DNA of 21,524 nt. Source: a virus. Both the position numbers and the translations under genes were made by a program. The DNA is taken from positions 1 through 21,524 of IMG/VR virus record IMGVR_UViG_3300017991_004908. One strand, given 5' to 3'. Positions 1-6,182 of this stretch are shown in pieces (position 1 is the stretch's first letter; each line of letters begins with the position of its first letter). The notes under the pieces were generated by a model. That model saw nothing but the letters and a program-made list of their open reading frames with translations, did no database searches and was not told where the DNA came from.

Positions 1-508
1 CCGTGACCACCTTCTTGTCGTTTCGTTTGGGGGAACTGTCCCGTCCCGAGGCAACGCGAACATCGCCCTTTGGCGCCCCGTCCTCGTCCTCCACACTGAG
101 CCATGATAGCGCAAGCAGGATGCGCCGATTGCGGATGCGGGCATGTCGGTCAGCCTCTGCTCGTTCACGTACTTGTTGGTCTGTGGGCTTAAGAACCTTG
201 CCACTTTCATCCTTCTTGCCTTTGAACTCCGCGCTGAGTGCTTTGCGTGCGGCCTTGAGCCGGGGCTCATCGACCGGGGGCTCATTAGCAAGAGTGTGGC
301 AGAGACCGCCACGTAGCGTTAGCAGCCAGTCACCGAACGCCTTGGCGCCATTGTTGATCGCTTCGTGCGTCGCCCATAGGGCATCACGCCAGGATTGATC
401 GCTGGGATCGGCTCCGCGCAGGCGAAGCGTGTATGCCCGCTGGGTGGTTGGGAAATCGATCTTCGTCTGAACAGACGCTGCTGCAGAAGTGTTAGTGTCC
501 TTCGCCAT
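1..508 (-). CDS. cas12b: Cas12b (C2c1) type V-B effector, N-terminal fragment
   Basis: This is the RNA-guided DNA endonuclease of a type V-B CRISPR-Cas system. The gene runs off the left edge, so only residues 1-169 are visible and the RuvC catalytic residues are not in the window. The ATG at 508 has a strong Shine-Dalgarno site (GGAGGTG) about 8 nt upstream. The fragment begins with a variable tail, then residues 26-70 carry the pattern I associate with Cas12b N-termini: YTLRLRG, a WRDALWATHEAINNGAK helix and FGDWLLTLRGGL. Near residue 130 comes RRILLALSWLSVE. It is third in a minus-strand operon after cas4/cas1 and cas2, 90 bp downstream of cas2, which is the gene content expected of V-B loci. 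The identification rests on remembered family pattern plus gene order. Another type V effector is less likely, because Cas4-Cas1 fusion is typical of V-B and of I-G, and I-G has no such protein. Confidence 0.85.
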   Translation of the reverse strand, partial: MAKDTNTSAAASVQTKIDFPTTQRAYTLRLRGADPSDQSWRDALWATHEAINNGAKAFGDWLLTLRGGLCHTLANEPPVDEPRLKAARKALSAEFKGKKDESGKVLKPTDQQVRERAEADRHARIRNRRILLALSWLSVEDEDGAPKGDVRVASGRDSSPKRNDKKVVT

Positions 509-598
509 CGCTCAACACCTCCCCGAGCCCCCTCTGCGCATTCTTATCGCTGGAGCTCGATCTGTCGCGGGCCGAGTTAAATAGGTCCGCGCGGGAGA

Positions 599-889
599 TT
601 ATATTACCACAATTCCCTCTTCTTGTTCAGGGGGTGAAGGCCCTAATACAATAGCGGACTCCCGGGCGGCGTCTTCGTTAGCGCCGAGATCGACGATCAG
701 GACCTGGTCCTCTTTGAGGTTCAGGATCTCGCGGAGCTCGTTCTCCAGCCGAACGCGGTCGATATCTTTGAGCGTGCAGTAGAAGACGGAGTATTGCCAC
801 GGCTCGCCGTAGGCTTTCATCAGCTTGTGCGTGCGACGGAGGCGCTTGGGGCAGCGGACATCGTAGCAGACCAGGTAGCAGCGGCGCAT
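599..889 (-). CDS. cas2: Cas2, CRISPR adaptation subunit
   Basis: This is the small dimeric partner of Cas1 in the spacer-integration complex. At 96 residues it has normal Cas2 length. The N-terminus has the ferredoxin-fold first strand with the conserved acidic residue (YLVCYDV, D10), followed by PKRLRRTHKLMKAYG and the QYSVFYC strand typical of the family. The LKEDQVLIVDLG segment near residue 60 is the usual fourth strand. The start at 889 has GAGGG about 6 nt upstream. It lies 185 bp downstream of the cas4/cas1 stop, an unusually long gap for a cas operon and one filled by a degenerate repeat, and 90 bp upstream of cas12b. Nothing looks broken. Confidence 0.93.
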   Translation of the reverse strand: MRRCYLVCYDVRCPKRLRRTHKLMKAYGEPWQYSVFYCTLKDIDRVRLENELREILNLKEDQVLIVDLGANEDAARESAIVLGPSPPEQEEGIVVI

Positions 890-972
890 GGGAATCCCTC
901 AGTTACCAGTCGTCAGCAATCAGGCATGAGTCGTTCGCGGCATATCCATCTCAGGGCTGGCGCAATCTCGAG

Positions 973-1059
973 CGATCACGGCGCTGTTAAGCACTCGCGC
1001 TCACCCGTGCCCCTCACGATCGCGGGGCTATTAAGCTCTCGCGCTTGCCCGCTCGCTCA
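973..1059. repeat. Two degenerate tandem copies of a ~44-bp unit between cas1 and cas2
   Basis: Positions 973-1016 and 1017-1059 align end to end at roughly 75% by eye. They share CGATC, TTAAGC and CTCGCGCT blocks in the same order, with one single-base gap. A third, weaker start (GGTCGCGGCTCT) follows at about 1061. The copies fill most of the 185-bp cas1-cas2 gap. They are too diverged and have no spacer between them, so they are not a CRISPR array. They may be a REP-like or MITE-like repeat family, or part of an untranslated RNA. The function is unknown. Confidence 0.5.
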
Positions 1060-1074
1060 TGGTCGCGGCTCTGA

Positions 1075-2874
1075 TCATCGCGTCGTCAGAAACGCCAGCG
1101 TCGGCGCCTCGTCGAGCAGCCACGCCGCGATGAGCCGGGCGTGCAGCATCAACATGCGGCGGTAGCAGAGGCGGTACTCGAATACGGGGTGCGTCACTTC
1201 CGTATCCATGCGACGGCCATAGACTGAAAAAAACGCCTTACGGCCGGCGTCGGTCAAGGCACAGCCCGCCGCCGTGTCGAGGAAATGCCCCGCCGTGAGT
1301 TCCCCGCGATTGAATGCGGAGACGGCGACCGAGTCGGCTATCAATGGGCGAAACGGCTCCACCAGGTCGAGCGCCAACGCCGGCCGGCCGGGCCGCGTGG
1401 CGTGCAGCGCCCCGATAGTCGGCTCCAGGCTCGCAAGGCGACACGCCGCCGTGCATTCGTTCGTGAGCATCGAGTAGCCGAACGACAGCACGGCGTTGAT
1501 CGGATCGGGCGGCGGACGGCGCTGGCGGCCGCTGGCGTCGAATCGTGCGGCGACATCCCGGGCGCACTCCTTGAACATGCCCGCGAAGTGCTTGAAGTAG
1601 ATCGCGGCGGCGGCGCCTTCGTAGCCGCGCAGTACGTCGAGCGTGTCGGCATGCTCGGCGCCGGCCATGCACTCCTGCATCTCGGCGGCGGCGGAACCAG
1701 GCAGGTTATCGTGGTTCCGCATTAGAAGCGTGCGCTGGTTGGCGATTTTCGCAATCGTCACGGCTCGGGCGAGTTCGAGGGCCCGCGGTATCTGATCGAA
1801 AACGCGCACCTGTGCGGAGCGAACCATGGCGCTCGTCGGGCCGAGCGGATCCATCATCGCCGCCAATCGCCCCGCGCCTGTCAGAAACGCGACGGGGACT
1901 TGTTTGTCGGCGAAGACTTGAAGCGCCTGCGTCGATACCTGCACGCCGCCGACGAGCGCCAGCGATTCGAGATTCGCAAGCGGCATGTCTCGAACCAACG
2001 CGCCGTCTTTGTCGGTCACACGTACGGACTTGCCGCGTACGCCGACGCGGACTCCTTGGCGTTGTAGCACGACGTGAACGCCGTCGTCACGCGGCGGCCA
2101 TAATTTCCGTGGACTGACTGTTTTCGCGGTCGATTCGCCGGGGGAAGATGTCGCAGCAGCTCGAGCGTGGTTTATTTCGTCAGGCAGGCAGATCGGCTGA
2201 AGCGAACAGCGCGGACACTTCGGATCGTTTACGAGCGGCGCCGGCCGAGAGCCGCTCGCGGTTCGCCGAGCGGAGTCGAGCTCAGCTTGCGTATACTGGC
2301 GCAGTTCGTCATCGACGACGATACGAACACGGTTTTTCTCGGCAGCATAGTAGATGATTGCTTCAGGAACAGTGTAGCCGGCCTCCTCGAGCAGCAGAAC
2401 CTGCAGACCGACCTGTACGCGATCCGTCGGCCATGGCGTCACGGCGGGCTTCCGCGGCGGAGGCGCCATCATCTCGTCGCACGCTGTGTCAACCTCGCCG
2501 TGACGGTTCGGTCGCCCCTTGCGGTACTCCACGGGAACCGCGCGTGTTCCGTTGATCTCGGCCAGGTCGAGTTTTGCGGTGACGCCCAAACGCTCGCTGC
2601 TCAGCGCCAAACTGCGTACAGAAACCGGGCGTTCCGCGTCAACTTCCTCGTCCTCCAACTTGGCGACTTGTTTCCGGGAATTTCCACGTCGTGAGAGGGC
2701 TGCTTTAGGCTTAGTCGGCGCCTCGCTCGCGTGATCCACGCGTCGATGGACGCCGACGCCGTGTTCCGTGTCCGCACTCGGCAGAAAGACGCCTTCGACC
2801 GCCATGTAGTAGAACAAGCGCGGGCAGTACGCATGTTCCGCTATGTTTCGGGCCGGCCAAAGCGACTGGTTCAT
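1075..2874 (-). CDS. cas4-cas1: Cas4-Cas1 fusion, CRISPR adaptation nuclease/integrase
   Basis: This 599-residue fusion couples Cas4 prespacer trimming and PAM selection to the Cas1 integrase. The Cas4 part (about 1-235) has its iron-sulphur cysteines at C17 (AYCPRLFYY) and C220, C223, C229 (CPRCSLQPIC). Its PD-(D/E)XK residues include D103 and E116, with a Q-motif helix at 154-163. The expected ExK lysine is R118 here, with K119 next to it (VEYRKGRP). A 20-residue linker leads to Cas1 (about 257-599), whose metal ligands look intact: E419 (GYEG), H491 (ALHATRPGR), and D503/E506 (DLVEPF). Fusion in this order is known from types V-B and I-G, and the downstream cas12b decides for V-B. The start at 2874 has only a weak purine stretch (GAGAAAG) upstream. 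It is first in the operon. Adaptation looks complete unless the R118 change matters. Confidence 0.93.
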   Translation of the reverse strand: MNQSLWPARNIAEHAYCPRLFYYMAVEGVFLPSADTEHGVGVHRRVDHASEAPTKPKAALSRRGNSRKQVAKLEDEEVDAERPVSVRSLALSSERLGVTAKLDLAEINGTRAVPVEYRKGRPNRHGEVDTACDEMMAPPPRKPAVTPWPTDRVQVGLQVLLLEEAGYTVPEAIIYYAAEKNRVRIVVDDELRQYTQAELDSARRTASGSRPAPLVNDPKCPRCSLQPICLPDEINHARAAATSSPGESTAKTVSPRKLWPPRDDGVHVVLQRQGVRVGVRGKSVRVTDKDGALVRDMPLANLESLALVGGVQVSTQALQVFADKQVPVAFLTGAGRLAAMMDPLGPTSAMVRSAQVRVFDQIPRALELARAVTIAKIANQRTLLMRNHDNLPGSAAAEMQECMAGAEHADTLDVLRGYEGAAAAIYFKHFAGMFKECARDVAARFDASGRQRRPPPDPINAVLSFGYSMLTNECTAACRLASLEPTIGALHATRPGRPALALDLVEPFRPLIADSVAVSAFNRGELTAGHFLDTAAGCALTDAGRKAFFSVYGRRMDTEVTHPVFEYRLCYRRMLMLHARLIAAWLLDEAPTLAFLTTR

Positions 2875-3302
2875 TTGCTTTCTCGTGAAACGGTGATATT
2901 AAATTGCTATCGGCGCCCTGTTCGCTTGATCATGAGCCTGATGCATCCTATATATGAACGCTGAATTCTGGAGAATGACCGGCTTCGCATATGCCGCAGC
3001 CCTGCACGCAAAGAGCCGCTCAACCGCGCGGCCTCTTACAAATCCTCGACCATGCGACAGCCTGTTGAACCGCGTCTTTCGGTAAAAAAGTAAAATCGGC
3101 GCTTGACATATCAACATGCTAACACTACCCTAACACATGATCGGCTGCGGCGTAGCCGATGCCAGCCATGACCGGCCGACGGCAGGCCACGGAATCGCCA
3201 CCCAAGGATGGGGACCGTCGGCGGCTTTGACCCAGCATACGCGACCAGCGGTGCGCGCAGCGCGCGGACCGCGTCTCGCGTGATACAGATGAGGATACGG
3301 CC
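2875..3302. other. Gene-free divergent region between cas operon and phage immunity genes
   Basis: No supportable gene lies here. The left part (2880-2960) is AT-rich and would hold the promoter for the minus-strand cas operon. TATATA-like runs occur around 2950, but I cannot pair them convincingly with a -35 box. Positions 3011-3019 and 3028-3037 form an imperfect hairpin (9-bp arms with one bulge). The right part holds a promoter candidate for the XRE gene. I see no CRISPR repeats or leader here, so the array is not on this side of the operon within the window. Confidence 0.6.
3103..3136 (+). promoter_or_regulatory. Candidate promoter with repeated TAACAC operator-like hexamer
   Basis: A perfect TTGACA box at 3103-3108 is followed after exactly 17 bp by TACCCT at 3126-3131, a weak -10 match. 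The hexamer TAACAC occurs at 3120-3125 and again at 3131-3136, an 11-bp period (one helical turn) over the -10 region. That is what a phage repressor operator could look like. It points toward the XRE/ImmA pair and would give a leader of about 165 nt. There is no independent support. Confidence 0.45.
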
Positions 3303-3743
3303 ATGAACCGTGTCTGCGAGAACTGCGCGGAGCGCCCGACGCGGGCCGCTGCCGAATGCGTACGCCCGATCCAAAGCACCATGTCTTCTGAAACCGCCTT
3401 CGGCGAGTTCATCCGCGCCAGACGGCTCGAATGCGATCTGAGTTTGCGACGGTTCGCCCAGCTCGTCGGCGTCAGCCCGACCTACTTATCGCAAATCGAA
3501 CAGGGCAATTTGGCGCCGCCGACGGTCGAGCGCGTCACGCAAATGGCCGTTATCCTGGAAGAACATCCCGATCCGCTGATCGCGCTGGCCGGGCGCGTGC
3601 CGGCGGATCTGCCGTCCATCATCCGGCGCCGGCCGATCGAGGTGCCGGAACTGCTGCGGGAAGTTAATGGTCTGACGGCCGGGCAGCTGCGCGCCATAAC
3701 GGCACAGGTTCGCCGGATGAAGCAGGAAGGAAGCGAGCAATGA
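3303..3743 (+). CDS. XRE-family phage repressor-like DNA-binding protein
   Basis: This is a helix-turn-helix transcription regulator, probably the element's own repressor. The HTH lies at about residues 47-70 (LSLRRFAQLVGVSPTYLSQIEQGN), a textbook XRE domain. A helical C-terminal part (about 100-146, PIEVPELLREVNGL) may mediate dimerisation. I use the ATG at 3303 because GAGG lies 8 nt upstream, while the internal ATG at 3381 has no ribosome site. The longer form adds a 26-residue N-terminus with cysteines at 5, 8 and 19 (CENC), which is unusual for XRE repressors and may be a metal site or simply a misplaced start. Its stop overlaps the next gene by ATGA, so it is translationally coupled to the ImmA-like peptidase. 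That pairing is the ImmR/ImmA arrangement of many integrative elements and phages. Confidence 0.85.
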   Translation: MNRVCENCAERPTRAAAECVRPIQSTMSSETAFGEFIRARRLECDLSLRRFAQLVGVSPTYLSQIEQGNLAPPTVERVTQMAVILEEHPDPLIALAGRVPADLPSIIRRRPIEVPELLREVNGLTAGQLRAITAQVRRMKQEGSEQ

Positions 3744-4474
3744 ACGGGGCTGCGATCATTGACCGCGAGGACGTCCCGCGACTCGCCAAGCCGCGTATCG
3801 AGACGGTTGCGCAGCGATTGCTTCACGAATATGAACAACATCGCGGCGCCGTGGCCCCGCCGATCCCGATCGACGAGATCGTGGAACTGCACCTGGGCTT
3901 GACGATCGAGTTCATGGATATGCGACAGCTGTTCGGAGCCGGCGACGTTCACGGCGCGCTATGGGTGCGGCGGAAACGCATCGGCGTCGATCGTAGTCTG
4001 GATCCAGCGGAATCGCCGTCCAAGACCGGAAGATATCGGTTCACGTTAGCGCACGAGGCGGGGCACTGGCGATTGCACCGACGTCGCTTCCTCGGCCGAG
4101 CGCCGGATGTCAGCGCGGCTCGCGGATTCAGCGGTCCGGCGTCGTATCTCAGCCGGTCAGGCGAAGCGCGCATGTCGATCGAGTGGCAGGCGAATTACTT
4201 TGCCGCGTGCCTGCTGATGCCGCGACATCTGATTATGGCGGCGTGGGAAGAGCATTTCGGCGCGCCGAGGCCCGTCACGCTGAATCTCCTTCGCGAGCGC
4301 CTTCCCGGGGCGAGAACTATAGAAGCTATAAGCACGTATAACGGCGATCCGGACAGGTTTCCTGATCTGATGTTCGAGTCTGTATCCCGGCCCCTGGCCG
4401 CGCTGTTTGAGGTTTCGTCCCAGGCGATGCGGATCCGGCTCGAACAACTGGGATTGCTGTTACGTCGCAGGTAG
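3740..4474 (+). CDS. ImmA/IrrE-family metallopeptidase
   Basis: This zinc peptidase is of the family that cleaves a partner XRE repressor to induce an element. The HExxH motif is at 105-109 (LAHEAGHW), and the third ligand is likely E148 in EWQANYFAACLLMP, the second signature of COG2856. At 244 residues its length is normal. The start overlaps the upstream repressor stop (ATGA) and has GGAAGG about 10 nt before it. Coupling to an XRE gene strongly suggests a derepression switch, as characterised for ImmR/ImmA of ICEBs1. The repressor substrate is inferred, not shown. The gene is followed by a hairpin terminator and an operator-like palindrome. Confidence 0.88.
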   Translation: MNGAAIIDREDVPRLAKPRIETVAQRLLHEYEQHRGAVAPPIPIDEIVELHLGLTIEFMDMRQLFGAGDVHGALWVRRKRIGVDRSLDPAESPSKTGRYRFTLAHEAGHWRLHRRRFLGRAPDVSAARGFSGPASYLSRSGEARMSIEWQANYFAACLLMPRHLIMAAWEEHFGAPRPVTLNLLRERLPGARTIEAISTYNGDPDRFPDLMFESVSRPLAALFEVSSQAMRIRLEQLGLLLRRR

Positions 4475-4478
4475 TCAT

Positions 4479-4505
4479 CGGGGCTCCATGGATGGAGCCC
4501 CGTTT
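4479..4505 (+). terminator. Hairpin terminator after the repressor/peptidase pair
   Basis: A 9-bp GC-rich perfect stem (4479-4487 with 4494-4502) with a 6-nt ATGGAT loop is followed by TTTCT. It begins 4 nt after the ImmA-like stop codon. The T-run is short, so termination may be partial. Confidence 0.7.
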
Positions 4506-4526
4506 CTCTAAACGGCGGGTTTAGAG
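4506..4526. promoter_or_regulatory. 21-bp perfect palindrome, operator-like
   Basis: CTCTAAAC and GTTTAGAG are exact inverted copies separated by GGCGG. The site sits directly after the terminator hairpin and about 30 bp ahead of the first gene of the early block. An odd-spaced 8-bp dyad in this place is what an XRE repressor operator on the early promoter would look like. I cannot identify clear -35 and -10 boxes around it. Confidence 0.5.
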
Positions 4527-4557
4527 TTCAGGTTACACCTCAGATGGGACTGGGATA

Positions 4558-4929
4558 ATGAGCAGCGCCACTTCGCAAACGGGGTCGCGGCATCCGCCCG
4601 CGACCGGGACCACCAAAACCATGCTTAAGCCGAGCGAGCAGCGTCTGATCGAAATGGCGCGGCGCATCCGCTACGGCTGCCTCACGAATCTCCGTGTGCG
4701 GAACGGGGAACTCGTACTTAAGAAGGCGCCAAGAGCACGGCGGAGACACCGGCTCGGAAAGCCCGATCGCGGGCGTTGTATTCACGCGGTCGGGGAGGAT
4801 TTCAGGCTCAAGCAGCAACATCGCGACTTAATCGCGCAGCTCCGCACGATCCGGGACGGCGTGATCGTGAGCATCGAGATTCAGGACGGATTGCCCGTAA
4901 ACCTGATTACGGAAGAGGACGTCGCGTAG
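4558..4929 (+). CDS. Small phage early protein with two YezD-like repeats
   Basis: The function is unknown. This 123-residue basic protein contains an internal repeat: residues 30-54 (LIEMARRIRYG..LRVRNGELVL) and 91-117 (LIAQLRTIRDG..IEIQDGLPVNL) share the pattern LI, R-x-IR-x-G, then a strand ending in G-x-x-V. This resembles the short YezD/DUF2292 fold, in which a helix is followed by two strands. The family assignment is a guess from pattern. An arginine-rich linker (58-72) separates the copies. The ATG at 4558 has only a G-rich stretch before it, and the ATG at 4621 (MLKPSEQ) is a credible alternative that drops a low-complexity 21-residue tail. It is first in the early block after the operator-like palindrome. 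Confidence 0.65.
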   Translation: MSSATSQTGSRHPPATGTTKTMLKPSEQRLIEMARRIRYGCLTNLRVRNGELVLKKAPRARRRHRLGKPDRGRCIHAVGEDFRLKQQHRDLIAQLRTIRDGVIVSIEIQDGLPVNLITEEDVA

Positions 4930-5110
4930 GCGTACTCTGGAGTACCGCCAACTTGTTTAACTGACTCGCTAACGCACTGGCCGCGAAGCGGAGGTCGTTG
5001 GGTGTCGTCGATATCGGCGAATGCTCAACGGCTTTTGCTTTGCGCCCTCCCTGCGCGCCCCCATCGACTAACGCCTGTACGGCGCCCGCCTCCGGCCCCG
5101 GAGGCGCCCG
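4930..5110. promoter_or_regulatory. Intergenic region with a 14-bp palindrome before the sigma-like gene
   Basis: GTACTC and GAGTAC (4932-4937, 4940-4945) form a compact dyad just after the preceding stop. The remaining 165 bp up to the sigma-like gene show no ORF with a ribosome site and no convincing promoter boxes. Confidence 0.35.
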
Positions 5111-5695
5111 ATGGCCGATCTTCATTCCTCAGTACTTCTCCACGAGTACACGCAACGCCTGATCAGAATCAAAGCCCGACAAATGACGATTCGCCCAGGC
5201 TTCAGCCGGTCGGATTACGACGACCTGGAGCAGGAGCTCGCGTGCTTCCTGCTTCAACGGGTCGGCCGTTTCGATCCCGGACGCGCGTCGCTGGAGACGT
5301 TCGTCAGTCGCGTAGTCGATTCGGCGGTCGCCACGATTCTGCGCGATCGTAACCGCATCAAGCGCGGCGCCGGGCAGGCGCCGGCGTCGCTCGATACACC
5401 GGTAACGCAGGCGGACGGCGCCGCCGCGTCACCACGCGACCTGCTGACCGAGGCTGATTCGCGCCGGCGTACGGGGACCAGTCCAGACGAGCCCGTGACA
5501 GTCAGAGACCGCGCCGAGGCGGTTGAGCGGGCCGTGCGCGGCTTGCCGCGCGACTTGCGCGAAATCTGCCGCCGACTGACGTGCGGCGCCCCGGCGTCGG
5601 TGGCGCGCGATCTGGACATGTCCCGGCGCCAGGTCCGCAAAGCGATCGAGGAGATCCGCCGGCATTTCGACGACGCCGGTCTGGGGGATTTGTGA
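5111..5695 (+). CDS. Sigma-70-like RNA polymerase sigma factor
   Basis: This is likely a phage-borne sigma factor that redirects host RNA polymerase. Residues 35-78 resemble sigma region 2 (DYDDLEQELACFLLQ, FDPGRASLETFVSRVVDSAV). Residues 140-190 resemble region 4, with the recognition helix at about 165-182 (APASVARDLDMSRRQVRKAIEE). A disordered acidic and Ala/Pro-rich linker (95-130) joins them. At 194 residues it has the usual ECF-like length. GGAGG lies 6 nt before the ATG, fixing the start. It sits between the small early protein and the nuclease/ATPase block, so it could control later genes, but no target promoter is evident. A non-sigma HTH regulator is the alternative. Confidence 0.75.
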   Translation: MADLHSSVLLHEYTQRLIRIKARQMTIRPGFSRSDYDDLEQELACFLLQRVGRFDPGRASLETFVSRVVDSAVATILRDRNRIKRGAGQAPASLDTPVTQADGAAASPRDLLTEADSRRRTGTSPDEPVTVRDRAEAVERAVRGLPRDLREICRRLTCGAPASVARDLDMSRRQVRKAIEEIRRHFDDAGLGDL

Positions 5696-5769
5696 GGTTT
5701 CCGGACATGTCGCGCACAAACGGCGTAAGTAACCAGCAGAGGCCGGCGCGATCCGGAACTGGAGAAAAC

Positions 5770-6075
5770 ATGACCGCAGAGGGCTACCGATTCGAGTTCG
5801 CCGAGCAAATCCCGCTGGAAGAGGCGGAGATGACGCTTCAGCTGGCGTTGATCGCGGCGGAAGGGCTGTTCGGTTCGGCGCGCGTTCGCCTGGACGCCGG
5901 ATACCGCGTGGACGAAGCGCGACGCGTAATCGCCGTCGACGCCGGCACGGAGGTCGGCGCGGCGGTGGTTCGCGTCTTCGTTGGTTTTGCGATGCGGGAG
6001 TTCGGCGAGTCGTCAATCCAGATCCGCCGCGCCCGGCGCAATCCCGATCCCGGCAGCGAAGGGAGAGTGGCGTGA
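5770..6075 (+). CDS. Hypothetical phage protein, 101 aa
   Basis: I do not recognise this protein. It has 101 residues and mixed alpha/beta character, with acidic residues early (EFAEQIPLEEAEMTL), a hydrophobic core (LALIAAEGLFG, VGAAVVRVFVGFAM) and a basic tail (RRARRNP). There are no cysteines, signal peptide or clear membrane span. Its start is supported by GGAG about 6 nt upstream. Longer in-frame starts exist inside the sigma gene but lack support. It ends 108 nt before the nuclease gene, whose poorer GTG alternative start would overlap its stop. Its position at the head of the recombination block suggests an accessory early role, nothing more. Confidence 0.7.
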   Translation: MTAEGYRFEFAEQIPLEEAEMTLQLALIAAEGLFGSARVRLDAGYRVDEARRVIAVDAGTEVGAAVVRVFVGFAMREFGESSIQIRRARRNPDPGSEGRVA

Positions 6076-6182
6076 TAAACGACTCCACTCATCCTGGCGC
6101 CCCGAACACGGGCCAGGCATTTCCACATATTTCGCTCGGCCAGGGTGACTTTCGCCGCAACATTTATTCGGAGGAATCAGGC

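Noticed and set aside
2899-3117. A 72-codon minus-strand frame just upstream of cas4/cas1
   Set aside because: No ribosome site, no recognisable sequence, and it covers the region where a promoter is expected.
2875-3302. Possible CRISPR array next to the cas operon
   Set aside because: No direct repeat of 25-40 bp with regular spacing is present here or in the cas gaps; the 44-bp pair at 973-1059 has no spacers.
6072-6182. GTG start extending the PD-(D/E)XK nuclease
   Set aside because: No ribosome site, whereas ATG at 6183 has GGAGG at ideal spacing.
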